A DNA stretch of 64,000 nt from an uncultured Bacteroidales bacterium. Lineage in GTDB: Bacteria > Bacteroidota > Bacteroidia > Bacteroidales > Paludibacteraceae. Under the pieces are notes generated by a model. The model saw only the letters and a program-made list of their open reading frames with translations. It was not told the DNA's origin and made no database searches. The position numbers and the translations under genes were made by a program. Shown here one piece after another: positions 16,857 to 26,596 of the stretch (positions are counted from its first letter, which is position 1; every line of letters starts with the position of its first letter). The stretch spans positions 8,552 through 72,551 of the forward strand of contig CADBZO010000009.1 in NCBI GenBank assembly GCA_902799185.1. The letters are read 5' to 3'.

Positions 16857-17598
16857 CCCCGTTATATTTATACCACTCGATTGCCTTTTGCAGGTCCTCG
16901 GGGGTGTCGATGCCGATGGTGGATTGCGAGGTGACGCCTACGCGGATGGTATATCCGTTTTCCAGCCATCGCAGTTGCTCCAGCCGCTCGGCTATCTCCA
17001 GCGGGCTCTGGGGGAGTGTGGTGATCTTTGCCAGCACGTCGGCGCGGTAGGCGTAGATACCGATGTGCTTGTAATACTTGCCGTCGGAGGCGGCTATCAC
17101 CTTGCGGGAAAACATCTTCGCTCGGGCGCTCTCGATGTCCCAGTCCACCTTGGGCGAGTTGGGATTTTCGATAGCGTTCTTATCCTCTGCAAAGGGTTGT
17201 ACGAGTGTAGCTATGTCTGTATCCGGGCGGTCAAAACAAGCCATGAGCGTCTCTATCTGCTCGGGTTGGATAAACGGCTCGTCGCCCTGGATATTGATGA
17301 CGACGGTCTCGGCGTTGTTCTGCTCGCGCCAGGTAGGCGTAGTGATTGCCAGATAGGCCTCCAGGCAGCGGTCGGTACCGCACTTGTGGTCCGGGCGGGT
17401 CATTACTACTTTGCCGCCAAAAGACTCTACGTCATTGTAGATACGATCGTCATCCGTAGCTACGACTACGGTGTCAAGTGCCTTGGAGGCTTGCTCATAT
17501 ACACGGCGGATGACGGTCTTGCCGCATATCTCTGCCAGTGGTTTGCCGGGGAAACGCGTGGAAGCGTACCGGGCGGGAATGATTCCTATGAATTTCAT
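16852..17598 (-). CDS. kdsB: 3-deoxy-manno-octulosonate cytidylyltransferase
   Basis: 248 aa. IIPARYASTRFPGKPL is the family's nucleotide-binding start, followed by VATDDDRI and NIQGDEPF. It activates Kdo to CMP-Kdo for lipopolysaccharide core assembly in the cytoplasm. The start overlaps mfd by 4 bp (ATGA); the stop lies in a 7-bp array. Confidence 0.95.
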   Translation of the reverse strand: MKFIGIIPARYASTRFPGKPLAEICGKTVIRRVYEQASKALDTVVVATDDDRIYNDVESFGGKVVMTRPDHKCGTDRCLEAYLAITTPTWREQNNAETVVINIQGDEPFIQPEQIETLMACFDRPDTDIATLVQPFAEDKNAIENPNSPKVDWDIESARAKMFSRKVIAASDGKYYKHIGIYAYRADVLAKITTLPQSPLEIAERLEQLRWLENGYTIRVGVTSQSTIGIDTPEDLQKAIEWYKYNGD

Positions 17599-20500
17599 AA
17601 TTCTCCTTTCTCTATCTTGGTCAGCAAGGTGATAGCCCCTGCTATGGTTTTTACGTTGGTGATGGTGACGTACCGCCGTCCGGTTTTGACACCTTTCTTG
17701 TCCGTCTCCTCATGGAGCGAGCACCGTTCGGCGCGTGAGACGGCGTATTGGATGATGTTTCCGAATATCTCCGATTGCCAGTAGGCGTCTTTATGCTGCA
17801 CGAGGTAAAGGGTCATCCGCTCCTGTTTGAGGAGGATCTTCTCGATACCCAGCCGGCAGCAGAGCCATCTCAGCCGTACCACGCTCAGCAGTTCCTCCGC
17901 CGGCTCCGGCAGCACGCCGAAACGGTCGATCAGACGCTTGCGGTAGTCCAGCAGCTGCTCCTCGCTGTTGAGGTTGTCCAGCTCGCGGTAGAGGGTGATG
18001 CGCTCGGATATGTTTTCGATATAATCCGTCGGGAAACTGACAGGCAGATCGGTCTCCAGCTGGCTGTCGGAGCACCAGTTCATTTTCTCATTTACCCATT
18101 TACCATTTGCCATTTGGCCTTCATCGGAACCGAGTCCTTCCTCTTCGCGCAGTTCCTCCACGGCTTCGTTGAGGATGCGCTGGTAGGTCTCGTATCCGAG
18201 GTCGGCGATGAAGCCCGATTGCTCGGAGCCGAGCATGTTTCCCGCTCCGCGTATATCGAGGTCCTGCATGGCAAGGTTGAAACCGGCGCCTAATTCCGCA
18301 AACGTGCTTAACGCTTCCAGACGGCGGCGGGCGTCATCGGTCAGCAGCTCTTTCTGCGGCGCAATGAGGTAACAGTACGCCTTGCGGTTGGAGCGACCGA
18401 CCCTTCCGCGCAACTGGTGCAGGTCTGCCAGGCCATAGTGGTTGGCGCTGAAAATCAAGATTGTATTGACATTCGGTATATCTACGCCGGACTCGATAAT
18501 GGTGGTGGAGATGAGGATGTCGTAGTCGTAGTTGATAAACGCTTCCAGCCTCTCCTCCATCTCGCCCGCAGGCATCTGGCCGTGCGCGGTGATGATACGG
18601 GCTTCGGGGCAGAGTTTGCGGATGCGGTTCTCGATACGGGGGATCATCTCAATCCTGTTGTTGACGATGAACACCTGTCCGTTACGCTCCATCTCTAAGT
18701 CTATCGCCTCTTTGATCAGGTCCTCGTCCTCCACGGTGATGAGTTCGGTCTGTACGGGGTATCGGTTGGGCGGCGGAGTGGTCATGACGCTCAGATCCCG
18801 TGCCCCTAAGAGCGAGAACTGCAAGGTCCTCGGGATAGGCGTCGCCGTGAGGGTCAGTACGTCAATGTTCGTACGGAGCGTCTTCAGCTTCTCTTTGGCT
18901 GCTACGCCGAATTTCTGCTCCTCGTCGATAATCAGCAGTCCCAGGTCGTGCCATTTGACGGACTTGCCGATGAGTTTGTGGGTGCCGATGAGGATATCTA
19001 TCTTGCCTGCCTCCAGGTCGGCGAGCAGTTCTTTGATCTCTTTCGGGCTTTTCAGACGGCTGAGGTATTCTATCCGTACCGGCAGGTTCTTCATCCGTTC
19101 GCGGAAGGTGTTGTAGTGTTGCAATGCCAGCACGGTGGTCGGTACCAGTACGGCTACCTGTTTGCCGTCCGTAGCTACTTTGAAGGCGGCGCGCATAGCT
19201 ACCTCGGTCTTACCGAATCCTACGTCGCCGCAGACGAGGCGGTCCATCGGCATCGGGCTCTCCAGGTCGCGTTTGATATCGGCGGTAGCCTTTGCCTGGT
19301 CGGGCGTGTCTTCGTACAGGAACGAGGCCTCCAACTCGTGCTGCATGTATCCGTCGGGCGAGTAGGCGAAGCCTTTCTGCTGCTTGCGGGTGGCGTAGAG
19401 CCGGATCAGGTCGCGGGCTATATCTTTGACTTTCTCTTTGGTCCGCTCTTTGAGTCGCTCCCATGCACCGCTGCCTAACTTGGCTATCGTCGGTTCCGCA
19501 CCCTCGCGGCCTTTGTATTTGGAAATACGGTGGAGGTTATGGATGGATACAAAGACGTTTGCGCCGTCGCGGTAGTTGAGCTTGATCATTTCCTGCGGCT
19601 TGCCGTTGACAGGCGTCGTGACGAGTCCGCCGAACTTCGCAATACCGTGGTCGGAGTGTACTACGTAATCGCCTATCTGGAGCTGGTTGATCTCGCGGAG
19701 GGTGATGATAGCCTTGCCGCGGCGGGCGTTCTCGCTCGCCATCGTCACGCGGTGGTAGCGTTCGAAGATCTGGTGGTCGGTATAGCAGCAGATTTTCAGT
19801 CCGTTATCTACGAACCCTTCATGCAGCGTGGCATTGACCCCGATGAACGAAGTGGCTGTGTCCCTTTCTCCCTCCCTTTGGGAGAGGTCTTCGAATATAG
19901 CCTGCAGACGGTCGAGCTGCTTCTGCTGCTCGGCGAGAATATAAATCTGATACCCCTCGCCGATATGCCGTTTGATATCCTCCGTGAGCAGGTCGAACTG
20001 CTTGTGGAAGACCGGTTGGGGTAGGGTGTCGTAGCTGATTTTGCTATGCGTAGGGAAAGTGCTCTTGGACGCTATCTCTATCGTCCGGCGTTCCTCTACG
20101 CCCAGACTGCCGAGGCCTAAACCCTCTGATTTATACTGTACTACGCTCCAGTCGTTGCTGACCCAGATCGTCTCCTCCGCCAGGTAATCTATGATAGTAG
20201 CCGCGCCGTCTCCTTCCGGGGAGGAAGGCGAAGCGGTGACGGTAGCTTCGTTGACTTTGTTCTTGGACAACTGGTCCTCGATATCGAACTCCCGGATAGA
20301 GTCTATCTCGTCGCCGAAGAAGTCAAAACGGTAAGGGTTGTCATGGCTGTAGCTGTAGATATCGATGATACTTCCGCGGATGGCGTACTGGCCGGGCTGG
20401 AAGACGAAATCCACGTGCTCAAATCCCAGTTCCGTCAGTTGGCGGCTGATCTCCGTCTGCTGTATCTCTTGCCCGGTCTTGAGCGTGAGGCTGCGGCCGG

Positions 20501-20798
20501 TAAGGTCTTTCTGCAACGGTACGGTCTCAGCGATAGCCTCCGGGTAGGTCACTACGATCTGCGGAGTGCCTTCTGCCGCCTGTTTGCTGAGCGATGCCAG
20601 CACCTCCGTGCGCTGGATGACCATCGCTTCGTCCGTCGTCCTGCGCCGTTTGCTGGAGGGGAAGAAGAGCGCATTGGCTCCCAGCGACCGGAAATCGCCG
20701 TAGAGGTACTGGGCCGCCTCGCTGTTGTCCAGGATGATGAACAGCGGAGCCCGGTTTGCGGCGGCAATCTCCGGATGCTGACCGAATAATATATTCAA
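17595..20798 (-). CDS. mfd: Transcription-repair coupling factor Mfd
   Basis: About 1067 aa if it starts at the TTG at 20796-20798, 20 bp after the upstream stop; the frame stays open to 20951 but that part lies in the previous gene. UvrB-like N-terminal domain, RNA-polymerase-binding domain (IGDYVVHSDHGIAKFGG), helicase motifs (Walker A GDVGFGKTEVA, DEEQKFG, TATPIPRTLQ, SGVDIPNVNTI, QLRGRVGRS) and a C-terminal domain. It displaces stalled RNA polymerase and recruits UvrA. The protein carries three in-frame low-conservation insertions: around residues 190-196 and 303-313 from GC-rich palindromes, and 894-906 from 7-bp repeats. The N-terminus is somewhat shorter than in relatives. Confidence 0.95.
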   Translation of the reverse strand: MNILFGQHPEIAAANRAPLFIILDNSEAAQYLYGDFRSLGANALFFPSSKRRRTTDEAMVIQRTEVLASLSKQAAEGTPQIVVTYPEAIAETVPLQKDLTGRSLTLKTGQEIQQTEISRQLTELGFEHVDFVFQPGQYAIRGSIIDIYSYSHDNPYRFDFFGDEIDSIREFDIEDQLSKNKVNEATVTASPSSPEGDGAATIIDYLAEETIWVSNDWSVVQYKSEGLGLGSLGVEERRTIEIASKSTFPTHSKISYDTLPQPVFHKQFDLLTEDIKRHIGEGYQIYILAEQQKQLDRLQAIFEDLSQREGERDTATSFIGVNATLHEGFVDNGLKICCYTDHQIFERYHRVTMASENARRGKAIITLREINQLQIGDYVVHSDHGIAKFGGLVTTPVNGKPQEMIKLNYRDGANVFVSIHNLHRISKYKGREGAEPTIAKLGSGAWERLKERTKEKVKDIARDLIRLYATRKQQKGFAYSPDGYMQHELEASFLYEDTPDQAKATADIKRDLESPMPMDRLVCGDVGFGKTEVAMRAAFKVATDGKQVAVLVPTTVLALQHYNTFRERMKNLPVRIEYLSRLKSPKEIKELLADLEAGKIDILIGTHKLIGKSVKWHDLGLLIIDEEQKFGVAAKEKLKTLRTNIDVLTLTATPIPRTLQFSLLGARDLSVMTTPPPNRYPVQTELITVEDEDLIKEAIDLEMERNGQVFIVNNRIEMIPRIENRIRKLCPEARIITAHGQMPAGEMEERLEAFINYDYDILISTTIIESGVDIPNVNTILIFSANHYGLADLHQLRGRVGRSNRKAYCYLIAPQKELLTDDARRRLEALSTFAELGAGFNLAMQDLDIRGAGNMLGSEQSGFIADLGYETYQRILNEAVEELREEEGLGSDEGQMANGKWVNEKMNWCSDSQLETDLPVSFPTDYIENISERITLYRELDNLNSEEQLLDYRKRLIDRFGVLPEPAEELLSVVRLRWLCCRLGIEKILLKQERMTLYLVQHKDAYWQSEIFGNIIQYAVSRAERCSLHEETDKKGVKTGRRYVTITNVKTIAGAITLLTKIEKGEL
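18081..18116. repeat. 7/8-bp array inside mfd
   Basis: cattttct, catttac, ccattta, ccatttg, ccatttg. Translated from the minus strand as Met/Ala/Asn/Gly/Lys-rich residues in the C-terminal part of Mfd. The same sense unit, aaatgg(t), occurs in the tdh-era junction. Confidence 0.85.
19861..19887. repeat. GC-rich palindromic insert in mfd (first)
   Basis: A small palindrome (CTCCC-ttt-GGGAG) within a C/T-rich then G-rich stretch, in frame and encoding SQREGER between conserved blocks. Confidence 0.55.
20209..20236. repeat. GC-rich palindromic insert in mfd (second)
   Basis: CCTTCC-gggga-GGAAGG (20212-20228) in frame, encoding SPSSPEGDG in a segment that is variable in Mfd proteins. Confidence 0.55.
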
Positions 20799-20818
20799 AT
20801 CACTTGTCTGCGTAGCTT

Positions 20819-23800
20819 TTATCGCATGATTTTGATGGTTTGCCCCGTTGCCGTAACGACGAGGTACATACCGCGCGGCAGTTCCATCGTATAGATATCC
20901 TCGTTGGTTGTAGTAATCATCCGGCCGTATATATCGTAGATGTTCACCCACTGGCCGGCTTCGTAAACTTCTTCTATACCTTGTGGCATGAAGCGTTTAA
21001 CCTTCACGTTATATATCTCGCGGCGCACATAGTCCGATACGATGAACCGTACCGGTGTGTTAGCCGCATAGAGATAGTTCACTTCGCTGCCGTCTTCCGG
21101 TTTGACATAAGTGTAAACCGGGTCTTTCAGCTCAATCTCCGTCTTGAGCGCCGAATAATCCAACCCCGGGTTGGCGAGTGTGTCTATCTTGACGGTGATG
21201 GTCTTTTCGTATTCGTCTATCTCTCCGGCAATACCGTTGACCGCAAAACGGGTGATCTGCAGCTCCGGCTCAGAGAGGGTCTCGGCTTTCTCCGCCGTCA
21301 GGTATTTGACGATGGCGTCAAGTACTTTCTTGCCGTCGGCAGTGAGTGTCACCTTACGTGACAGACCGAGACAGATATATTTGTTGCCTTCGCGCAACTC
21401 CGCCGGCATCTCGTGCAGTACGGTCTGCAACTCGCCGTCTTTGTAGTAGTCATTTATATCACGCGTATGCGCGGTAGCCAGCGAGTAGGAGAAATCGTCC
21501 TGCTGGATCTCGACAGGCATGACACCTTGTTTGCCTTTCTCCATCTCTACGATAGTGATGGAGTCGCCGTGTTTCTTGTTGAGCGAGCGGAAAATCGTGT
21601 GGTCCTCACGCTGTACGTACAGTTTGGTGGCACCTGCCGTGAGGGTGTCTATCGAACCGTTGTTCGGCCTTCCCCAGCCCAAACGGTCGGTCGAGTAGGT
21701 GAAACTCTTGAGGTTGAACACAGGGATGTGGACGAAATGGTTGTTGTACCCCTGGATCAGACTGAGCACCTCTTCGTTGTTGGCATCGGCGTCCTCGGAG
21801 ATGAGTACCCATTTGTAGTTAGCGTACTGTTCTACAGGACGCAGACCGTCTTCTTTCTGCTTGCGGACAATGAAATCCCATGCGCCGCTCAGATATTGAT
21901 AGACGGCGTCGTTATCGTAAGCCAGGTTGTTCTTGTAGATATACAATACCGATTTGTCGGTGTAGGTCAGATTGTCTATGACAATCCGTCCGGTGATAAC
22001 CGTCTCGCCGTCTGTGGTGGTGATGGTATATGGGAACGTACCGATAGCGGTAGGAGTACCGCCGATGATAAATCTGCCGTCTTTGCCGGTTCCGTCAATG
22101 CCTTCCGGCTGGCCGTTCGGCCAGGTCAAAAGGACATCCTCCTCAGAGGGCGCGTAATACGTGAAGATGATCTGATCCATCGTCTCGTTGGTATAGGCGT
22201 GTACGCTCGTGTCCGATTTGGCGACAATAGATGAACTTACCCTGAAGGTACCGGACAAACCGTTGGTCTCAACGCCGTTGTAGTAGGCCGCTATACGGTA
22301 TTTGTATTCGCCTACCGGGCATTTGGCTTTTCCTTCCAGGACCAAGGTGTCAGACAACTCGCCTGCTATCTTGGTGAGCGAGATACCGCTAGCTTCCTTG
22401 CCGTCCTCCCATACCAGACGGGTCTCTGCCCCCTGGATATTATTGTATTTGGTGGCGTAAGTAATGGGCTTGATACTGCTGGTCTGCAATACCGATTGGG
22501 TACTGTCATTACCGTCAAGATATTTGACGCGGGGCTCTTTGGGTACACGCAGGGAGAGGGCGTACAGTTTGCTTCCGCTATACTCGGAAGTCAGTTTGAT
22601 TACATGCTCCTTGGTACTGATGGAATAGCGTCTCGCAATAGCCGGTTTTTGGGCAACGCCGGTGGTGACAGGAGTCGTCATGTCATCAATATACACATCT
22701 ATCCAACGATTTTTATTGTTGTTAGGAGTGATGTTGTTGTCAGCAGCATAAATGGCAAATTCATCGTAACCTTGAATATGGAATGTGACTTCTGCGGACT
22801 CTCCCATCTTGACATCACCATAACAAGCTTTGAACTCATCTGCACCCGGAGCATCTTCTTTGGGTGCACTGGTTCCACCTTCCGCTTCTTCGTTAAAAGT
22901 TCCTTTCATCCAGTTCCCTTCTACGGTAAAGGACTTTTTTTCTGATGAAGTGGCGATATTTCCGCTGATAGGTTCTGTGCCGACAGCGATAGCATTGCTG
23001 ATTTTGCAGAAATAATATACTTCGTACTCGGCTCCGTTCTTGACCGTCAGCGTGCCTCCGTAGCCGCCCGCCGCTCTGTCTGCCTCATATACTTCCGGCT
23101 GGTGAATGGAGAGATCGGTTGTCGGGACGGGAGTGCCTGCCGTAACAGTCACTTTGCAACTCGCACTCTTGGCTCCGTCAGCGGTGGTGACGGTGATAGT
23201 TGCTTCCCCTTCGCCTTTTGCATTCACCACTCCGTTTGCCACGGTCGCTACGGCCTCGTTGCTGCTTTCCCACGTAATGTTTTTATTGGTTGCATTCTCC
23301 GGCATGACGGTCGCTTTGAGCGTAGCACTCTCGCCCTCTTTGAGCGCGAGCTCTGTCTGATCCAGTGTCACATTATTGACGTTTACAAACGGCTCGGACT
23401 CAATCGTGAGGTCGTAAATAGCGGTCGGTCCTTTGCCGGAGATGATATATTGCACCGCCCCCTTGCTGAAATCTTGCGGACCGGTCGGAGTCCATTCTTC
23501 GATGTTTTTGCCCGTGAAAGTGGGGGTTAGGGTTAACGAAGCCCCGTAAGTCACTTTGCCTTGGATAGTGCCGTTGGTGGTGCCCTCCGGATGCGTGATG
23601 ACCGGCGTGCCGGAGATGTTCGCCCAGGTCGCACTCAGGACCACGGGATTACCGTCCGACTTGGTGAAATTGACGGTATAGGTCTGCTTGGTCTTGCCGT
23701 CCTCGGCAGTGACGGTGACGGTCGCTGCACCCGGTATCTTGTCCGCCGGGGTAATAGAAACGGTTGCCTTGGAGTCATTGGCTGTAGCTGCTACCTCCGG

Positions 23801-24487
23801 CACTTGGGTCGTTCCTGCCGGCAGTTCAATGTCGTAGGTCAGTTTCGTTGCCGAGAAATTCGGTACCGAAGTCCCGTCGTAAGTCAGCGTTTTTAACGTC
23901 GCATCGGTGGACGGCCCGGCTTCTCCTTCCACAAGGTAAACAAACAAATTGTATTCTTTTTGCTTGACAGAAGTGTTTACTATAACAATCTTATTTGTGA
24001 AAGGGCTGGCAGGTTCAATTTCTTTCAAAAAGAATTCGGAATTACTTTTGGTGGTAACAGTTTCTCCCGCAATATCGATTGTACACTCATCACCACTCGC
24101 ACAACGCCCGATAACAGCTATTTTTTTGACAGCTACGGAATTAAGCGTTATGGTCATTGTTGCGTTTTTAACTAGTTTTATACCACGCAGTGTCCGGTTG
24201 CTGCTGCTGCCTGTACTATAGTTCGAAGTATTGGTCAGGTCAGTATATGCCAGAGAATTAGAGTTGTAGTAGAACCCTGCGGCAGTATTTACATCGCAAC
24301 TGATGGCATTTGTGGCCTCCTGGGTCGTGCCATCCCATGTGAATAATTGGTAAGAAGCTTTGTTCATACCTGCGGTTAAGGGGATATTACAGGTACTGGT
24401 GATGACATAGATTTTTTCAGCAAATATAGACGTGGCTATTAAGCACGCTATAACCATTGCCAAACTCTTTTTTACGATGTTTCTCAT
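20819..24487 (-). CDS. Large secreted protein with Big2 domain and T9SS-type C-terminus
   Basis: 1222 aa from the ATG at 24485-24487. Signal peptide (MVIACLIATSIFA), an N-terminal sandwich domain, repeated immunoglobulin-like segments, a bacterial Ig-like Big2 domain at about 367-449 (LDQTELALKEGESATLKATV...), and a final about 45 residues (VNIYDIYGRMI...LPRGMYLVV...KIMR) typical of type IX secretion sorting domains. It should be exported and anchored or released at the cell surface. No enzyme motif recognised. First gene of the mfd-yidC cluster; 20 bp before the mfd start. Confidence 0.8.
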   Translation of the reverse strand: MRNIVKKSLAMVIACLIATSIFAEKIYVITSTCNIPLTAGMNKASYQLFTWDGTTQEATNAISCDVNTAAGFYYNSNSLAYTDLTNTSNYSTGSSSNRTLRGIKLVKNATMTITLNSVAVKKIAVIGRCASGDECTIDIAGETVTTKSNSEFFLKEIEPASPFTNKIVIVNTSVKQKEYNLFVYLVEGEAGPSTDATLKTLTYDGTSVPNFSATKLTYDIELPAGTTQVPEVAATANDSKATVSITPADKIPGAATVTVTAEDGKTKQTYTVNFTKSDGNPVVLSATWANISGTPVITHPEGTTNGTIQGKVTYGASLTLTPTFTGKNIEEWTPTGPQDFSKGAVQYIISGKGPTAIYDLTIESEPFVNVNNVTLDQTELALKEGESATLKATVMPENATNKNITWESSNEAVATVANGVVNAKGEGEATITVTTADGAKSASCKVTVTAGTPVPTTDLSIHQPEVYEADRAAGGYGGTLTVKNGAEYEVYYFCKISNAIAVGTEPISGNIATSSEKKSFTVEGNWMKGTFNEEAEGGTSAPKEDAPGADEFKACYGDVKMGESAEVTFHIQGYDEFAIYAADNNITPNNNKNRWIDVYIDDMTTPVTTGVAQKPAIARRYSISTKEHVIKLTSEYSGSKLYALSLRVPKEPRVKYLDGNDSTQSVLQTSSIKPITYATKYNNIQGAETRLVWEDGKEASGISLTKIAGELSDTLVLEGKAKCPVGEYKYRIAAYYNGVETNGLSGTFRVSSSIVAKSDTSVHAYTNETMDQIIFTYYAPSEEDVLLTWPNGQPEGIDGTGKDGRFIIGGTPTAIGTFPYTITTTDGETVITGRIVIDNLTYTDKSVLYIYKNNLAYDNDAVYQYLSGAWDFIVRKQKEDGLRPVEQYANYKWVLISEDADANNEEVLSLIQGYNNHFVHIPVFNLKSFTYSTDRLGWGRPNNGSIDTLTAGATKLYVQREDHTIFRSLNKKHGDSITIVEMEKGKQGVMPVEIQQDDFSYSLATAHTRDINDYYKDGELQTVLHEMPAELREGNKYICLGLSRKVTLTADGKKVLDAIVKYLTAEKAETLSEPELQITRFAVNGIAGEIDEYEKTITVKIDTLANPGLDYSALKTEIELKDPVYTYVKPEDGSEVNYLYAANTPVRFIVSDYVRREIYNVKVKRFMPQGIEEVYEAGQWVNIYDIYGRMITTTNEDIYTMELPRGMYLVVTATGQTIKIMR

Positions 24488-24783
24488 ATTTTGTGTTGAG
24501 TTAAATTTTCTTTGTTTACTGCATGGGCGCAATACCCGATATTATTTCACGCTGCAAAATTACTACTTTTTTTGCAAATATATGTGTATATATTAAGAAA
24601 AAATGTGTAAAAATTGACACTCCGCGTTTTTTTGTACACAAAACACATTTTTTCCACCTCTTCTCCGCTTCTTCCGCTTCACCTGCGAACTCCGCCTCTT
24701 TTTGCACTCTTTTTCGCAAACTTGTACCTTTTCTAATAGTATTATATACTATGTATATAATACCAACGTGTTAAAAGGCTGAA

Positions 24784-24838
24784 ATTAGTGCGTGATAAGT
24801 GCGCGATTAGTGCGCAATAAGTATGCCATAAGTGCGTT
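24784..24838. repeat. 11-bp tandem repeat (5 units)
   Basis: attagtgcgtg, ataagtgcgcg, attagtgcgca, ataagtatgcc, ataagtgcgtt. The period is one turn of DNA, so like bases face the same side of the helix. Confidence 0.88.
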
Positions 24839-24941
24839 ACTTTCGACTGCGTTCATAACCCGTCTCGATGGCTTCCAGACCCCATATACGGGAATTTTCT
24901 GCTCGCCGCTGCACGCGTACGCGCATTTTTTTCTGCTTTTA

Positions 24942-24973
24942 TTTGCGTATATGAGATTTTTTTTGTAACTTTG
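24942..24973 (+). promoter_or_regulatory. Promoter of the DUF3078 gene
   Basis: TTTG (24942-24945), 20 bp, TAacTTTG (24966-24973). Confidence 0.82.
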
Positions 24974-24990
24974 TGCCCGAATTCTGTAAT

Positions 24991-25007
24991 ACCTCGGAAA
25001 ACGAGGT
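24991..25007 (+). promoter_or_regulatory. 5' leader hairpin of the DUF3078 mRNA
   Basis: ACCTCG-gaaaa-CGAGGT, about 15 nt into the transcript; it may protect the 5' end of the mRNA. Confidence 0.45.
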
Positions 25008-25042
25008 GATATATTGTAACAAACAATTTTTGAATAAAACGT

Positions 25043-26257
25043 ATGAAGAAATCAATTTTATCTGTGGCGCTTTGCCTGATGGCGGCGCTGACCATGAATG
25101 CCCAGGATGTGGACAAGGCGCTTGTAACGGACAAGGCGGAGGCTGCCGCTAAAGCAGCGGGGGATCTCAAGAAACTGGATACCGGCGAGAAAGCGTGGAA
25201 ATTCGACGGTACCGTAGGTCTTAATGCAGCCGCTACGGGGCTGGTGAACTGGGCTGCCGGTGGTAAGAACAACGTGAACGGTATCGCTTATGCCAAGCTC
25301 CACCTCCTCTACCACAAGGACGCTATTGCGTGGGAAACCAATTTTGATACCGATTTCGGTATGACCTGGATTGACCAGAAAGAGGACGCTTTCCAGAAGT
25401 CCAGCGATAACATCAAGCTGGCTACCAAGTTCGGTTGGGAGTTCAAGAAAAACTGGTATCTGACCGTTTTGGGCGGATTCCAGAGCCAGTACGCCCTCGG
25501 CCGCAACTACAAGGAGGGATACAACAATATCATCTCCAAATGGCTGGCTCCGTCCTATACCGATATATCTGTCGGTATCGACTACAAGTACAGCTACAAG
25601 GGCGCGGACTTTAGCGTCTATCTCTCTCCGATCGCCGGACGTATCTCCACGGCTTATACGGGCGACGCGTGGAACAAACGTTATACCAAAGAGGCTTACA
25701 TGGGTGAGCTGAATTACCAGCGGAGCATCGGCGAAATCGACCAGGCCGCTTACGACGCAGCCGTTGCCGCTTATGACTTCAACAAAATGGTGGAGAACAA
25801 GGCAGACCTCCGCAGCACCCTGCAGCAGACGGTCGGTACCTACACCTATGATGATGCGGGCAACCAGAAGCTGCGTGACTTCCGCGCTGAGTTCGGTTTG
25901 AGCTTCAAGGGTGCTATCGCTTATACCTACAAGGACTTCAAACTCAGTACCACGCTGGCGCTCTTCACTCCGTACCAGGGCAAGGGCTTTGATGTGAAAG
26001 AGGCGTTTGAGAAGGCTAACCCCGGTCAGACCTATGACGGCTATTTCCGTTATTCGAACAAGAACCGCCAGTTCGGTAATTTCGACGTGGACTGGGATGT
26101 AGCGTTGAGCTACCAGTTCCTGAAATGTCTGCAGGTGACTCTCCAAACCAGCCTGAAATACTACAACGGTACACTTATCGCCGACAAAGACGGATTTGAG
26201 GCGGAGCGCGTTCAGTTCAAGGGCGTGATCGGTCTGGGCGTAGGATACAGTTTCTAA
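25043..26257 (+). CDS. DUF3078 outer-membrane protein
   Basis: 404 aa with a signal peptide (cut after MNAQ). The body is rich in aromatic beta strands and shows the DUF3078 pattern (NWAAGGKNNVNG, ..DTDFGMTWIDQKE..DAF.KSSDNIKL..KFGWE). The protein ends in a beta strand with terminal Phe (VGYSF), as in outer-membrane barrels. Function unknown in the family. Strong promoter and a structured leader suggest high expression. Its TAA is part of the 7-bp array that leads into the ZapB-like gene. Confidence 0.88.
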   Translation: MKKSILSVALCLMAALTMNAQDVDKALVTDKAEAAAKAAGDLKKLDTGEKAWKFDGTVGLNAAATGLVNWAAGGKNNVNGIAYAKLHLLYHKDAIAWETNFDTDFGMTWIDQKEDAFQKSSDNIKLATKFGWEFKKNWYLTVLGGFQSQYALGRNYKEGYNNIISKWLAPSYTDISVGIDYKYSYKGADFSVYLSPIAGRISTAYTGDAWNKRYTKEAYMGELNYQRSIGEIDQAAYDAAVAAYDFNKMVENKADLRSTLQQTVGTYTYDDAGNQKLRDFRAEFGLSFKGAIAYTYKDFKLSTTLALFTPYQGKGFDVKEAFEKANPGQTYDGYFRYSNKNRQFGNFDVDWDVALSYQFLKCLQVTLQTSLKYYNGTLIADKDGFEAERVQFKGVIGLGVGYSF

Positions 26258-26291
26258 GTACCAAGGGACTAAGTACCAAGTACCAAGTGTA
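26256..26291. repeat. 7-bp array after the DUF3078 gene
   Basis: aagtacc, aagggac, (t), aagtacc, aagtacc, aagtgta; overlaps the stop codon TAA at 26255-26257. Confidence 0.88.
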
Positions 26292-26294
26292 AGG

Positions 26295-26570
26295 ATGCAG
26301 GCATTAGATGACCTTTCGCAAAACGTACACCTTCTTCTGGAGCGCTACCAAGCGCTCCGGGAGGAGAATACGCGTCTGAAAGAGGACATCGAGCGGCAGC
26401 GGGAGGAGTTGGTCCGAACGCATGGCGAACTGGTGGCGTTGCAGCAGAAGAACCGCCGTATAGCCACCGCCAATGCCATGACCAACGCGGAGAGCAACGA
26501 AGAGGCGTACAAGCGCATCAATGCGCTGATAGCACAAGTGGACAGAGCCATAGCAGCGCTGAAACGCTAA
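26295..26570 (+). CDS. Small coiled-coil protein, ZapB-like
   Basis: 91 aa, almost entirely helical with heptads of Leu/Ile and many Glu, Gln and Arg residues (LLLERYQALREENTRLKEDI...). It sits directly before zapA, as a ZapB-like coiled coil does in many Bacteroidales, and ZapB is known to bridge ZapA to other division factors. Identity is from shape and position rather than sequence match. Confidence 0.7.
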   Translation: MQALDDLSQNVHLLLERYQALREENTRLKEDIERQREELVRTHGELVALQQKNRRIATANAMTNAESNEEAYKRINALIAQVDRAIAALKR

Positions 26571-26594
26571 AGAACCAAGGGACGAAGTACCAAG
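26571..26594. repeat. 7-bp array before zapA
   Basis: agaacca, agggacg, aagtacc, then aag. It uses the same taccaag unit as the array one gene upstream and ends at the ZapA start codon (26597). Confidence 0.75.
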
Positions 26595-26596
26595 GA

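Larger units (their letters stand above)
24488..25042. other. Divergent intergenic region with 11-bp repeats
   Basis: 555 bp between two divergent genes. It contains a possible -7 box for the left gene (TAatTTTG on the minus strand, 24555-24562, without a good -33 box), a pyrimidine-rich stretch at 24640-24720, five 11-bp repeats at 24784-24838, and the promoter and leader hairpin of the DUF3078 gene. No protein or known RNA gene seen. Confidence 0.7.

Noticed and set aside
24516..24719. Possible small gene on the minus strand before the Big2 protein
   Set aside because: Low-complexity Lys/Glu/Phe product from an AT-rich, pyrimidine-rich stretch; no start signal and no recognisable sequence.
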